A DNA stretch of 52,742 bases from a bacterium (GCA_022844005.1 JALHMN010000009.1:1-52742); one strand, 5' to 3'; shown: positions 1-10,183, numbered from the stretch's first letter. The notes: generated from the sequence alone by a model not told the origin. Numbers and translations are program-made.

Positions 1-810
1 CGGCAGGGCGCGCAGGCAGGCGACGGCGGTGGCGGCATTGGCGATCTGGTGCGCCCCCGGCAGGGCGGGCGCCGGCAGGTCGAGGCTGCCCGCGGCATCG
101 CGATAGCGGAAGCCGGCGGGAAGATCCTCCGCCTCGAAATCGGCGCCGCGCCGGATGAGCGGGATGCCGAGGGCGGCGGCGCGGGCGGCCAGCACCGCCA
201 GGGCCTCGGGGCGCTGGGGCCCGGCGATGCAGGGGGCGCCCGCCTTCATGATGCCCGCCTTGGCGACGGCGATGCGCTCGAGCGTCGCCCCCAGGAATTC
301 CATGTGGTCGAAATCGATCGGGGTGATCGCGGTCAGGATCGGATGCTCGACCACGTTGGTGGCGTCGAATTCGCCGCCCAGCCCCGTTTCCAGCAGCAGC
401 ACATCGGCCGGCACCCGCGCGAAGGCGAGAAGGGCCGCCGCCGTGATCATCTCGAACTCGGTCATCGGACGGCCGGCATTGACCTGCTCGACCTCCTCCA
501 GCACCGCCTCGAGGGCGTCATCCTCGATCAGGCGGCCGGCGAGGCGGATGCGTTCGTTGAAGCGCACCAGATGCGGCGAGGTATAGACATGCACCCGCCG
601 CCCCGCCGCCTCCAGCATGGCCCGCAGATAGGCGATCAGCGAACCCTTGCCGTTGGTGCCGGCGACATGGATGACCGCCGGCAGCTTGCGTTCCGGATGA
701 TCGAGATCGGCGAGCAACCCGGCGATCCGCCCGAGCGAGAGGTCGATGACGCGCGGATGCAGCCGGCGCAGGCGCGCCAGGATGGCATCGTGGCGCGGTG
801 CGGCGTTCAT
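1..810 (-). CDS. folC: Bifunctional folylpolyglutamate synthase/dihydrofolate synthase (partial, 3' end outside window)
   Basis: Adds glutamate to dihydropteroate and to reduced folates in the cytoplasm. The reading frame starts at the ATG at 810 and stays open to the window edge, so about 270 N-terminal residues are visible of the roughly 430 usual for the family. The P-loop GTNGKGS lies at about residues 51-57. It is followed by YTSPHLVRFNERI and LLETGLGGEFDATNVV, both typical of the Mur-ligase-like FolC fold, and by the central ATPase segment ITPIDFDHMEFLG. It lies 10 nt downstream of accD and is the last visible gene of the trp-acc operon, an order common in alphaproteobacteria. Only the C-terminal domain is missing, because of the window border. 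Confidence 0.93.
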   Translation of the reverse strand, partial: MNAAPRHDAILARLRRLHPRVIDLSLGRIAGLLADLDHPERKLPAVIHVAGTNGKGSLIAYLRAMLEAAGRRVHVYTSPHLVRFNERIRLAGRLIEDDALEAVLEEVEQVNAGRPMTEFEMITAAALLAFARVPADVLLLETGLGGEFDATNVVEHPILTAITPIDFDHMEFLGATLERIAVAKAGIMKAGAPCIAGPQRPEALAVLAARAAALGIPLIRRGADFEAEDLPAGFRYRDAAGSLDLPAPALPGAHQIANAATAVACLRALP

Positions 811-820
811 GGCGGCGGGC

Positions 821-1720
821 TCAGACGGGAAGGTCGTTCTCTCCGGCGGCGGCGGCGACGGGCTGAGGACGGGTGCGGTCGGCGAGCAGGCCGATGATGC
901 GGGCCAGCGTTTCCTTCAGCTGGTGGCGATGCACCACCATGTCCAGCATGCCGTGTTCCAGCAGGTATTCCGAGCGCTGGAAGCCTTCGGGCAGGGTCTC
1001 GCGGATGGTCTGCTCGATTACCCGCGGGCCGGCGAAACCGATCAGCGCGCCGGGCTCGGCGATGGCGAAGTCGCCCAGCATGGCATAGGAGGCGGTGACG
1101 CCGCCGGTGGTCGGATCGGTCAGCACGACGATATAGGGGAGGCCCGCCTCGCGCAGGCGCTGCACCGCCACCGTGCTGCGCGGCATCTGCATCAGCGACA
1201 GGATGCCTTCCTGCATGCGCGCGCCACCGGAAGCCGTGACCACGATCATGGCACAGCGTTCGGCCACCGCCTTCAGCGCCGCGGCGATGAAGGCCTCGCC
1301 CACCGCCATGCCCATGGACCCGCCCATGAAGGCGAAATCCTGCACGGCGAGCACCGCCTGATGCCCGCCGAGCCGGCCGAGGCCCACGGTCATGGCGTCC
1401 TGCGCCTCGCTCTTCGCCTTGGCCTCCTTCAGGCGGTCGGCATAGCGCTTGGTGTCGCGGAAGCGGAGCGGATCGAGGGTCACCTCGGGCACCGACACCT
1501 TCTGCCAGGTAGCGTCGTCGAACAGCGAAGCGAGGCGTTCCTTCGCCCCCATCCGCATGTGATGGCCGCAATGCGGGCAGACGAACTGCACCGCCTCGAG
1601 GTCGCGGTGGAAGGTCATCTGGGCGCATGCGGGGCATTTGCGCCAAAGGTTGTCCTTGACCTCCTTGCGCTGGCCGAGCGCCCGGATCTTCGGCAGGACG
1701 GTATTGGTGAGCCAGTTCAT
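821..1720 (-). CDS. accD: Acetyl-CoA carboxylase carboxyltransferase subunit beta
   Basis: Beta subunit of the carboxyltransferase that moves CO2 from carboxybiotin to acetyl-CoA, the first step of fatty-acid synthesis. The protein has 299 residues. An N-terminal four-cysteine zinc ribbon (CPAC near residue 30, CPHC near residue 50) precedes the crotonase-type carboxyltransferase core, with [10 protein letters not shown] and the [11 protein letters not shown] segment near the C-terminus. I chose the ATG at 1720 because it places MNWLTN at the N-terminus and overlaps the trpA stop as ATGA. A longer open frame upstream is only trpA antisense-frame noise. Translational coupling to trpA and the following folC is the usual alphaproteobacterial arrangement. 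Confidence 0.97.
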   Translation of the reverse strand: MNWLTNTVLPKIRALGQRKEVKDNLWRKCPACAQMTFHRDLEAVQFVCPHCGHHMRMGAKERLASLFDDATWQKVSVPEVTLDPLRFRDTKRYADRLKEAKAKSEAQDAMTVGLGRLGGHQAVLAVQDFAFMGGSMGMAVGEAFIAAALKAVAERCAMIVVTASGGARMQEGILSLMQMPRSTVAVQRLREAGLPYIVVLTDPTTGGVTASYAMLGDFAIAEPGALIGFAGPRVIEQTIRETLPEGFQRSEYLLEHGMLDMVVHRHQLKETLARIIGLLADRTRPQPVAAAAGENDLPV

Positions 1721-2519
1721 CGCGCGCTCCGCATTCCTTCCGCCAGCCGGCTGACCAGACCGTGCACGCGGGCAACGGCCTCGTCGCCCGACTTGGCGGC
1801 GCCGACCTCGCTCACCAGGGCCGAGCCCACCGCGGCGGCATCGGCGAATCTCGCGACCGCCTTCGCGTGTTCCGGCGTCTTGATGCCGAAGCCGACCACG
1901 ATCGGCAGCCCGGTACCCTTGCGGATTCGCGCCACCTGCGTCTCCACCTCGCCGAAATCGGGCGTCGCGGCACCGGTGATGCCGGTGATGGAGACATAGT
2001 AGAGGAAGCCGGAGGCGCCTTCGACCACGGTCGGCAGGCGCCTGTCGTCGGTGGTGGGCGCGGCGAGGCGGATCAGGTCGATGCCGCACCGGTTCGCCGG
2101 CACGCGCAGTTCGCCATCCTCGCCCGCCGGCAGGTCGACCACGATCAGCCCGTCGACGCCGGCCTCGGCCGCCGCCTTGCAGAAAGCCTCGCAGCCCATG
2201 TGATGGATCGGGTTGAAATAGCCCATCAGCGTGATGGGCGTCTCGTTGTCCCTGGCGCGGAAGCCGCGCACGAGGTCCAGCGTCTTCTTCATCGTGGCGC
2301 CGGCCTTGAGCGCGCGGAGATAGGACACCTGGATCGACGGGCCTTCGGCCATCGGATCGGTGAAGGGCATGCCGAGCTCGATCAGGTCGGCGCCGGCCGC
2401 CGGCAACCCGTTCAGGATGCGGGCCGAGGTTTCGAGGTCGGGATCGCAGGCGGTGATGAAGGGGGCGAGGCCGGAGCGGCCCTCGGCTTTCAGCTTGGCG
2501 AAGCGGGCTTGAATGCGGC

Positions 2520-2523
<4 letters not shown>
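1717..2523 (-). CDS. trpA: Tryptophan synthase alpha chain
   Basis: Cleaves indole-3-glycerol phosphate to indole and glyceraldehyde-3-phosphate and passes indole to TrpB. The 268 residues match the usual length. The catalytic region [16 protein letters not shown] holds the conserved Glu and Asp. The phosphate-binding C-terminal part is seen in [12 protein letters not shown] and VGSALV. The gene overlaps the trpB stop by 4 nt at its start and the accD start by 4 nt at its end, so the three are translationally coupled. Confidence 0.98.
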
Positions 2524-3740
<1,217 letters not shown>

Positions 3741-3773
3741 GGGCGGGGAATCCGAAATCTGCGCGGCCGGCGG

Positions 3774-4418
3774 TCAGAGCGACCGCGCGGCCCTGAGGAA
3801 GGCCTTGATGCGCTCGGGGTCCTTCACGCCGGGCGCGCTCTCGACCCCGGAGGACACATCGACGGCGACCGCCCCGCTCTCGGCCACCGCCGTCGCCAGG
3901 TTGTCGGCGTCGAGCCCGCCGGCGAGCAGCCAGGGCCGCTTGAACCGCCGGCCCTTCAGCATGCGCCAGTCGAAACTGATGCCATTGCCGCCGGGCAGCG
4001 CATTGGCGAGGGTTTTAGGGGCTTTGGCATCGAACAGCAACCAATCGGCCACGCCGTCGAAGACCTGGGCGGCGTCGAGGTCGGCCGGGCTTTCGACCTT
4101 GATCGCCTTGATCACGGGGCGCTTGAAGGTGTCGCGGATCTTCGCCACCCGCTCGGGCGTCTCCGCTCCCTGGACCTGGATCAGGTCGAGCGGCGCCCGG
4201 TCGAGAACCGCGCCGATCTCCTCATCCGAGGCGTCGACGAACAGGCCGACCCGATCGACCCCGCTCGGCACCGCCGAGACGAGCTGCCCGGCCCGCTCCG
4301 GCGTCAGGTAGCGCGGCGAGGGGGGATAGAAGTTGAAGCCGAGCATGGCCGCGCCCTCCAGCATCGCCGTGGCGACGCTGTCGGGCGCGTCGAGGCCGCA
4401 GATCTTGGCGAGGACCAT
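3774..4418 (-). CDS. trpF: Phosphoribosylanthranilate isomerase
   Basis: Converts N-(5-phosphoribosyl)anthranilate to the carboxyphenylamino-deoxyribulose phosphate in tryptophan synthesis. With the ATG at 4418 the protein has 214 residues and begins MVLAKICGLDAPDSV, where KICG carries the catalytic cysteine. The general-acid Asp is in VDVSSGVES near the C-terminus, and LLAGGLDADN is the phosphate-binding strand. An upstream in-frame extension of 16 residues runs into pyrF and is not family-like. The gene starts 4 nt after the pyrF stop, so the two are probably co-translated. Confidence 0.96.
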   Translation of the reverse strand: MVLAKICGLDAPDSVATAMLEGAAMLGFNFYPPSPRYLTPERAGQLVSAVPSGVDRVGLFVDASDEEIGAVLDRAPLDLIQVQGAETPERVAKIRDTFKRPVIKAIKVESPADLDAAQVFDGVADWLLFDAKAPKTLANALPGGNGISFDWRMLKGRRFKRPWLLAGGLDADNLATAVAESGAVAVDVSSGVESAPGVKDPERIKAFLRAARSL

Positions 4419-4422
4419 CGGA

Positions 4423-5133
4423 TCAGGCGGCCGTCGCCAGTTCCGAAGCGATGGCCCGCGCCGCATCCGCCGGATCGGCGGCGGCCGTGATCGGCCGGCC
4501 GATGACCAGCCACGACGCCCCGGCGGACAGCGCCTGGGCGGGGGTCAGCACCCGCTTCTGATCGTCGGCGGCGCTGCCGGCCGGGCGGATGCCAGGGATG
4601 ACCAGAATCGCCTGCGGCCCCAGCGCGGCGCGCAGCGCGCCGATTTCCGACGGCGCCGCGACGATGCCGTCGATGCCGCAATCGATGGCGAGCTTCGCCA
4701 GCCTGAGCACCTGGGCCTCGACGCTGCCCGATACCCCGATCGCGGCCAGATCGCTCTGGTCGAGCGAGGTCAGCACGGTAACGCCCAGCAGCTTCGGCCG
4801 GTCCGGCCCGAATTCCCGCATCGCCTCGGCGGCGGCCTTCAGCATCCCGGGTCCGCCGCTCGCGTGCAGCGTGATGAAAGTGGGCTTCAGCGGCGCCACG
4901 GCCTTGAGCGCCGAGGCGACGGTATTGGGGATGTCGTGGAACTTGAGGTCGAGAAAGAGCGGCGTTCCCGGCGGCACGGCAAGGCGCACGCCGGTGGCCC
5001 CCTGGGCCGCAAAAAACTCCTTGCCCAGCTTCACCCCGAAGCCCGCGGCGGTGGCGGCCGCCACCAGCGCCCGGGCACGGTCGAGGTCGGGGGTGTCGAT
5101 GGCGCAGAAGACGGGGTGCGAGGACTGGGTCAT
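4423..5133 (-). CDS. pyrF: Orotidine 5'-phosphate decarboxylase
   Basis: Last step of de novo UMP synthesis. The 236-residue TIM-barrel protein shows the substrate signature CAIDTPDLDRA at its N-terminus, the catalytic Lys/Asp segment FLDLKFHDIPNTVASA, and the phosphate-binding loops VIPGIRPAG and WLVIGRPITAA. It is the first gene of the minus-strand operon pyrF-trpF-trpB-trpA-accD-folC, so any promoter should lie in 5134-5226. Confidence 0.97.
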   Translation of the reverse strand: MTQSSHPVFCAIDTPDLDRARALVAAATAAGFGVKLGKEFFAAQGATGVRLAVPPGTPLFLDLKFHDIPNTVASALKAVAPLKPTFITLHASGGPGMLKAAAEAMREFGPDRPKLLGVTVLTSLDQSDLAAIGVSGSVEAQVLRLAKLAIDCGIDGIVAAPSEIGALRAALGPQAILVIPGIRPAGSAADDQKRVLTPAQALSAGASWLVIGRPITAAADPADAARAIASELATAA

Positions 5134-5170
5134 GAACCGGGGTCATAGCGGAATTCGGCCGTTTTGGAAA

Positions 5171-5229
5171 AGCGCGCCTAGCGCGCTATAAAGCGGTCAT
5201 CTCAATGTGACCATTATGGCTTCGCCATG
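5171..5229. promoter_or_regulatory. Stack of inverted repeats upstream of the Phd/PIN toxin-antitoxin pair
   Basis: Three perfect short palindromes lie in a row. AGCGCGC-CTA-GCGCGCT spans 5171-5187, GGTCA-N8-TGACC spans 5195-5212, and ATGGC-TTC-GCCAT spans 5216-5228. The last one buries the first two bases of the antitoxin ATG (5227-5229) in its stem. Phd-type antitoxins usually bind palindromes over their own promoter, so 5171-5212 is a plausible operator. This is inference from position and symmetry only. The same region should also hold the pyrF promoter on the other strand. Confidence 0.4.
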
Positions 5230-5511
5230 CTGAAAGATCATGTTCGCCACATCCCGATCAGCGAGTTCAAGGCGAACTGCCTTGAGATCGTGCGCGCGGT
5301 CGAACAGCGGAAACTGCCTCGTGTCGTGGTGACGCGTCGCGGCAAGCCGGTAGCCGAATTGCTTCCACCGGCGGCGGAGGTTCCGTCCTTGTGGGGCGCC
5401 ATGGAGGATTCGATCAGCATTCCGCAGGGTGTCGACCTGACGGAGCCGTTCTTCGAGGAAACCTGGGAGCCCTATCTGGGCGAGCCCGAGGGGACCAAGA
5501 CGAAGCGTTGA
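5227..5511 (+). CDS. Type II antitoxin, Phd/YefM family
   Basis: Small DNA-binding antitoxin, 94 residues. The N-terminal half (IPISEFKANCLEIVRAVEQ, then VVVTRRGKPVAELLP) is the Phd/YefM fold: helix for dimerisation and DNA contact, then a beta hairpin. The C-terminal half (residues about 55-94, acidic and proline-rich) would wrap the toxin. It ends 3 nt before the PIN gene, the standard antitoxin-first order. No clear Shine-Dalgarno sequence precedes the ATG, and the start codon sits in a small hairpin. Confidence 0.85.
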   Translation: MLKDHVRHIPISEFKANCLEIVRAVEQRKLPRVVVTRRGKPVAELLPPAAEVPSLWGAMEDSISIPQGVDLTEPFFEETWEPYLGEPEGTKTKR

Positions 5512-5514
5512 AGG

Positions 5515-5919
5515 ATGCTGCTGCTCGATACCTGCGCCATCCTCTGGCTGATGACGCGTGTGACCCTTGCGGCGCCGGCACGTGCCGCCATCGATGCGGC
5601 AACGCAGACGGGAAATGTGCTGGTCTCGCCCGCCTCGGCCTGGGAAATCGGCGTCGCGGTGGCCAAGGGAAGACTCGTTCTCCACCAGACACCGCAGCAG
5701 ATGTTCGCCGCTCTCCTGGCTCTTCCGGGTATCCGGCAAGTACCCCTGACGCCCGAGATCGCGATCGACGCGAGCTTTCTGCCCGGTGGCTTCCACGCGG
5801 ACCCGGGAGACCGGTTCCTGCTAGCCACAGCCCGGAAGCTCGATGTCCCCATTGTCACCCGCGATGCGGCCATAATCCGCTACGGCAAGGAGGGCCACGT
5901 CCGGGTGCTGGCATGCTGA
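5515..5919 (+). CDS. Type II toxin, PIN-domain RNase (VapC-like)
   Basis: A 134-residue PIN-domain protein expected to be a Mg-dependent RNase. The acidic metal site can be read as D5 (LLLDTCAIL), E44 (SAWEIGVA), D99 (GDRFLLATA) and D117 (VTRDAAII). SAWEI and DRFLLATA are typical of the COG3744 branch that is paired with Phd-like antitoxins. It follows the antitoxin by 3 nt, so the two form one operon. All four acidic residues are present, so it looks intact. The RNA target cannot be deduced. Confidence 0.85.
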   Translation: MLLLDTCAILWLMTRVTLAAPARAAIDAATQTGNVLVSPASAWEIGVAVAKGRLVLHQTPQQMFAALLALPGIRQVPLTPEIAIDASFLPGGFHADPGDRFLLATARKLDVPIVTRDAAIIRYGKEGHVRVLAC

Positions 5920-5983
5920 AGCGCTTGACCCGCGCCCCGGTTTGGCGAAAAACGCGGGCCATGTCTTGCAGGAGGACGGCACC

Positions 5984-6406
5984 ATGATCGGCCGGTTGAA
6001 CCATGTGGGGGTCGCCACCCCCTCGATCGATGAATCGGTGAAGCTCTATCGCGACGTGCTGGGCGCGACGAACATCACCGAGAAGAAGGCGATGCCCGAC
6101 CACGGCGTCTGGGTCTGCTTCGTCGACCTGCCCAATTCCCAGATCGAGCTGATCGAGCCCTATGGCGAGAAGTCGCCGATCCACGCCTTCCTGCAGAAGA
6201 ACCCGATGGGCGGGCAGCACCATGTCTGCTTCGAGGTTGACGACATCATCGCCGCCCGCGACGAGATGCGGGCCAAGGGCGCCACCGTGCTCGGCACCGG
6301 GGAGCCGCGCATCGGCGCGCATGGCGTGCCGGTCATCTTCATCCATCCGAAGAACATGGGCGGCGTGCTGGTCGAGCTGATGCTGAAGCCCGACGGGCAC
6401 CACTGA
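5984..6406 (+). CDS. mce: Methylmalonyl-CoA epimerase
   Basis: Interconverts (R)- and (S)-methylmalonyl-CoA in propionyl-CoA catabolism. The 140-residue glyoxalase/VOC-fold protein begins MIGRLNHVGVATPSI, with the metal His in NHVGVA, a second His in GGQHHVCFEVDD, and Glu in IELIEPYGEKSPI and VLVELML. The ATG at 5984 is preceded by GGAGGA at 5971-5976; the in-frame codons upstream lack a ribosome site. It appears monocistronic, with a palindromic repeat following it. Confidence 0.93.
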   Translation: MIGRLNHVGVATPSIDESVKLYRDVLGATNITEKKAMPDHGVWVCFVDLPNSQIELIEPYGEKSPIHAFLQKNPMGGQHHVCFEVDDIIAARDEMRAKGATVLGTGEPRIGAHGVPVIFIHPKNMGGVLVELMLKPDGHH

Positions 6407-6436
6407 CGCCGTCGAAGTTGGAGGGCCCGTCCCCTT

Positions 6437-6538
6437 CCTTCGAGACGCACTCTTCGAGTGCTCCTCAGGATGAGGACTATTTCTAAGTAGGTTTCCTCAT
6501 CCTGAGGGACCGCGTAGCGGTCGTCTCGAAGGACGAGG
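6437..6538. repeat. Dispersed palindromic repeat (BIME-like), copy 1
   Basis: Two inverted arms are visible. The left arm runs from CCTTCGAGACG through a small hairpin (GCACTCTTCGAGTGC) to CTCCTCAGGATGAGG. The right arm at about 6494-6538 runs from CCTCATCCTGAGG through GACCGCGTAGCGGTC to GTCTCGAAGG. A second copy with the same outer words lies between parB and parA at 22613-22725. It can fold into a long cruciform and sits between two convergent genes, so it may also end transcription. Such CTCATCCTGAGG/GTCTCGAAGG palindromes are, to my knowledge, common in alphaproteobacterial intergenic DNA. Confidence 0.75.
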
Positions 6539-6558
6539 AAGCCGGCAGCACAGCCGCC

Positions 6559-7296
6559 CTATAAATTCCGCCGGTAGAGGTCGAACAGCCGTTCCCAGTG
6601 CCGCTCGGCGCTCGCCTTGTCGTAGCAATGCCGCTGCGGGAAGGCGAAGCCGTGCTCGGCCTTCGGGTAGAGCTCCACGCGGTAGCGGATGCCGGTCTGC
6701 GCGAGGTGCGCCTCCAGCGCCTTCACCTTGTCCAGGCCGAAATACTCGTCGATCTCGGCGCAGGCGAAATAGATCTCGCCCCGGATCTTCGCCGCCGCGA
6801 GATGCGGACTGTCGGCACGGTCGGTGAGCAGGCCGGCGCCGTAGATCGAGGCGGCGGCGGCGATGCGGGCCGGGAAGGCCGCCGCGATGGCGAAGGCGAA
6901 GGGCCCGCTCATGCAATAGCCGACGACGCCGATGCCGCCCGGCCGCGCCTCGGGCTGGGTATCGAGCCAGGCGATGATGCCTTCCGTATCCTCCACCACC
7001 TTGGCGTTCGACAGGCCGCGGATCAGGTCGAACATGCTCTTGCGGTCGGCATCCGAGAGCGGGTGCTTCCTGATGTCGACACCCAGTTCGTCACCGACCC
7101 GGTAGTAGAGGTCGGGCAATGTCACGTGATAGCCGACGGTGGCGAGGCGGCGGGCCATGTCGCGCAGTTCCTCGCGCATCCCGGGCGCGTCCATGTAGAG
7201 AACGATCGGCGACCAGGGTCCCGTCCCGTCGGGATGGAACACATAGGCACCCATCGATCCCGCCTTGGTCGCGATGCGCAGCTTCCGCTCGATCAT
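6559..7296 (-). CDS. Dienelactone hydrolase family protein
   Basis: Alpha/beta-hydrolase of 245 residues, probably hydrolysing a lactone or ester in a catabolic pathway. The nucleophile Cys lies in VVGYCMSGPFA, the usual G-x-C-x-G elbow. The acid is likely in CAEIDEYFG and the His is in AEHGFAFP near the C-terminus. I placed the start at the ATG at 7296 because GGGAGG precedes it at a good distance and MIERKLRIATKAG is family-like. It follows the substrate-binding-protein gene by 20 nt as the last gene of a three-gene minus-strand unit with an acyl-CoA ligase. The exact substrate is unknown. Confidence 0.85.
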   Translation of the reverse strand: MIERKLRIATKAGSMGAYVFHPDGTGPWSPIVLYMDAPGMREELRDMARRLATVGYHVTLPDLYYRVGDELGVDIRKHPLSDADRKSMFDLIRGLSNAKVVEDTEGIIAWLDTQPEARPGGIGVVGYCMSGPFAFAIAAAFPARIAAAASIYGAGLLTDRADSPHLAAAKIRGEIYFACAEIDEYFGLDKVKALEAHLAQTGIRYRVELYPKAEHGFAFPQRHCYDKASAERHWERLFDLYRRNL

Positions 7297-7316
7297 GGCC
7301 CGCCTCCCTTTCGCTC

Positions 7317-8528
7317 TCAGCCCTTCTTCATCAGCGGGCATTCGCTCTTCGCCGCCGGGATGAAGGCATCCTCGCCCTTCACCGTCGCGATGAGCTTGTA
7401 ATAGTCCCAGGGGGCCTTCGATTCCTCCGGCTTCTTGATCTGGAAGAGATACATGTCATGGACGTGGCGGCCGTCCTCGCGGATGTAGCCGCCCTTGGCG
7501 AAGAAGTCGTTCACCTTGATCTCGCGCATCTTCGCCATCACCGCGTCCGAATTGTCGGTGCCGGCCGCCTCGATCGCCTTGAAGTAGTGCATGACGGCCG
7601 AATAGAGCCCGGCCTGCACCATGGTCGGCATGCGGCCGTTCTTGTCGAAGAAGCGCTTCGCAAAGGCGCGCGTCTCGTCGTTCATGTCCCAGTAGAAGGC
7701 TTCGGTCAGATAGATGCCCTGGGCCTGCTTCAGCCCCACCGCATGCACGTCGACGATCTGGAAGAGCAGCGCCGCCAGCTTCTGCCCGCCCTGGGGAATG
7801 CCGAACTCGTTTGCCTGCTTGATCGAGTTGATGGTGTCGCCGGAGGCATTGGCGAAGCCGACCACCTTCGCCTTCGAGGCCTGGGCCTGCAGCAGGAAGG
7901 AGGAGAGGTCGGAAGAGTTCAGCGGATGCTTGGCCCGGCCGAGCACCTTGCCGCCCAGCTCGTTGATGACGTTGGTGGCGTCCTGTTCCAGCACCTGGCC
8001 GAAGGAATAGTCGGCACTGACGAAGAACCAGGTGTCGCCGCCCTGTTCCACGATCGCGCGCGCGGTGGAGTTGGCGAGCGCATAGGTGTCGTAGGTATAG
8101 TGGATGCCGTAGGGCGAGCAGGCCTTGTTGGTGATCGCCGAGGTGCCGACCGAGGAGGCGATCATGATCCGCTTCCGCTCGCGGGTGATCTCCTGGATCG
8201 CCAGCGCCACGGCGGAGTTGGCGAGATCGACGATGGTGTCGACCTTGTCCTGGTCGTACCACTGCCGGGCGATGGTGGCGCCGATATCGGCCTTGTTCTG
8301 GTGATCGGCGCCCAGCACCTGGATCGGCTTGCCGAGCAGCTTGCCGCCCATGTCGGCGGCGGCCATGCGCACGAGTTCCACCGACGCGGTGCCGGCGGCA
8401 TCGGCATAGATGCTGGACTGATCGTTCAGCACGCCGACCTTGATCACGTCGTCGGACACCTGGGCCGCCGCCTGTCCCGCGACCAGAAAGCTCCCCGCGG
8501 CCAGCGCCGCCTTGATCCTGTTCTTCAT
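7317..8528 (-). CDS. ABC transporter substrate-binding protein, branched-chain amino acid (LivK) type
   Basis: Periplasmic binding protein of 403 residues. A signal peptide is evident (MKNRIKAALAAGSFLVAGQAAA, cleavage after AQA/AAA). The mature part opens VIKVGVLNDQSSIYADAAG, the type I periplasmic-binding fold (Peripla_BP_6) seen in LivK and in aromatic-acid or amide binding proteins. The ribosome site GAGGAGGAGG precedes the ATG. No Liv permease or ATPase gene lies in the window, so the protein must use a transporter coded elsewhere. Its place between an acyl-CoA ligase and a dienelactone hydrolase suggests a carboxylic-acid ligand that is activated to a CoA thioester after import. Confidence 0.9.
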   Translation of the reverse strand: MKNRIKAALAAGSFLVAGQAAAQVSDDVIKVGVLNDQSSIYADAAGTASVELVRMAAADMGGKLLGKPIQVLGADHQNKADIGATIARQWYDQDKVDTIVDLANSAVALAIQEITRERKRIMIASSVGTSAITNKACSPYGIHYTYDTYALANSTARAIVEQGGDTWFFVSADYSFGQVLEQDATNVINELGGKVLGRAKHPLNSSDLSSFLLQAQASKAKVVGFANASGDTINSIKQANEFGIPQGGQKLAALLFQIVDVHAVGLKQAQGIYLTEAFYWDMNDETRAFAKRFFDKNGRMPTMVQAGLYSAVMHYFKAIEAAGTDNSDAVMAKMREIKVNDFFAKGGYIREDGRHVHDMYLFQIKKPEESKAPWDYYKLIATVKGEDAFIPAAKSECPLMKKG

Positions 8529-8563
8529 CGTTTCCTCCTCCTCCTGACCAATGTCGCCGTGGT

Positions 8564-10183
8564 TCAGCGCTTGCCGTCCCGCTTCTTCGCGGAACGGAAA
8601 TCATGGATGCCGGGTCGCGCGCGGGGGTCCTCGCCGGGGGCGAAGACTTTGGTCTTGGCCACCTTCTGCGTCCCGGTCAGCGGCAGTTCGTCGACGAAAA
8701 GCACCCAGCCGGGCGCCTTGTAGTAGGCGAGGCGTTCGTTGCACCAGGCGAACAGCGTCCGGGCCAGGTCGAGGTCCGGCGCATACCCGTCGCGCAGTTC
8801 GACGCAGGCCAGCACCTCTTCCTCGCGCAATTCGTCCGGGGCGGGCAGCACCGCCACCTGCTTCACCGAGGGATGTGCCAGCAGCACCAGTTCGACCTCC
8901 GCCGCGGCGATGTTCTCGCCCGCCCGGCGCACCACATGCTTCTTGCGATCGACGAAGAACAGCATGCCGTCCTCGTCCTGGCTCGCCACGTCGCCGGTAT
9001 GAAACCAGCCGCCACGCCAGGCCTCCTCGGTCGCCGCCGGATCCTTCAGATACCCGGCGAAGAAGCCGAAGCGGGGATCTTCGCCGCCATGGCGGACGAC
9101 CAGTTCGCCCGCCTTGCCATAAGGCAGTTCCTGTTCGTCGTCGCCGACGATGCGGGCCTCGAAACCGTCCACCGGCCGGCCGATGGCATAGCGGCCCTTG
9201 GGCCGCGGCTCATGGTTGTTGAAGGTGGAGCGGCCGGTCTCGGTCATGCCCCAGCCTTCGGCCAGCGGGAAGCCGAAGCGGTCTTCGAACCGGTCCATCA
9301 AGGCCGGATTGGCACCGCCGCCGAGGCCGAAGCGGATCTTGTGGGCGCGCTCCAGCGGGTCGGCCGCCTGCGCCAGCAGCATGGCCGGCACCACGCCCAG
9401 ATAGTGCAGCACGGTAGCCCCGGTCTCGACCGCGTCCGACCACAAGCGGGCGGGATGGAAGCGGTCGGGCAGGATGACGCAGTTGCCCGACATCAGCATG
9501 CCCATGGAAACGAGGCAGAGGCCCGCCATGTGGAACAGTGGCATCGGGTTGTAGATGCGTTCCTGGCCGTGCACGAAGCCGGTGATGCCGCCCCTCGATG
9601 CGTACCACTGCCCCGTGGTCAGCATGTAGCGGTTGGTGCCGATGCAGCCCTTCGGCCGCCCCGTCGTGCCCGAGGTGTAGAGAATGGCGCCCTCGCTCTC
9701 GGCGCCGGGGACGCCCGCGCGCGGCGGCGGAGAGGCCGGCGGCGGCACCTGCCCCTCGGAGCGCTCGGCATCCAGGACCGCGAGCGGCCGGGCGAGCCGG
9801 CCGGCGATATCCTGGAAGACTTCGACCCGGCCGGTCAGGGTGACCACCAGTTCGGGCTCGCTGTGTTCGAGGATGTACTGCAGTTCGGCCGGGCGCAGGT
9901 CGGGGTTGAGCGGCACGATGCCGGTGCCGAGGCCATTCAAGGCCAGGAAATGGAAATAGAAGTCGGGGCGGTTCTCCAGCAGGATCGCCACCCGATGGCC
10001 GTGGCCATAGCCGGCCGCGCGATAGAGTTCCTGCAGCGCCAGCACCCTGGTGAGGACGTCGCCATAGCTGAACTCGGTGCCCGCCGGCAGATAGGCCCGG
10101 CCCGGAGACGCCGGCACGCAGAGATAGGGCCGCCGGTCGAGCCCGGCCGCAATGGCTGCGAATGTACTGAAAACAGTGAACAT
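8564..10183 (-). CDS. AMP-dependent acyl-CoA synthetase/ligase
   Basis: ANL-superfamily enzyme of 539 residues that adenylates a carboxylic acid and transfers it to CoA. The AMP-binding P-loop is ILYTSGTTGRPKG (mid-protein). GWGMTETG is motif A5, WFHTGDVASQDEDG is A7, and DRKKHVVRRAGENIAAAEVE is the hinge and A8 loop. The catalytic Lys region lies in GTQKVAKTKVF near the C-terminus. It heads a minus-strand operon followed 35 nt later by the substrate-binding protein and then the hydrolase. A LacI-type regulator is divergently transcribed. Overall style resembles crotonobetaine/carnitine-CoA-ligase-like or short aromatic/fatty acid ligases; the substrate is not determined. Confidence 0.88.
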   Translation of the reverse strand: MFTVFSTFAAIAAGLDRRPYLCVPASPGRAYLPAGTEFSYGDVLTRVLALQELYRAAGYGHGHRVAILLENRPDFYFHFLALNGLGTGIVPLNPDLRPAELQYILEHSEPELVVTLTGRVEVFQDIAGRLARPLAVLDAERSEGQVPPPASPPPRAGVPGAESEGAILYTSGTTGRPKGCIGTNRYMLTTGQWYASRGGITGFVHGQERIYNPMPLFHMAGLCLVSMGMLMSGNCVILPDRFHPARLWSDAVETGATVLHYLGVVPAMLLAQAADPLERAHKIRFGLGGGANPALMDRFEDRFGFPLAEGWGMTETGRSTFNNHEPRPKGRYAIGRPVDGFEARIVGDDEQELPYGKAGELVVRHGGEDPRFGFFAGYLKDPAATEEAWRGGWFHTGDVASQDEDGMLFFVDRKKHVVRRAGENIAAAEVELVLLAHPSVKQVAVLPAPDELREEEVLACVELRDGYAPDLDLARTLFAWCNERLAYYKAPGWVLFVDELPLTGTQKVAKTKVFAPGEDPRARPGIHDFRSAKKRDGKR

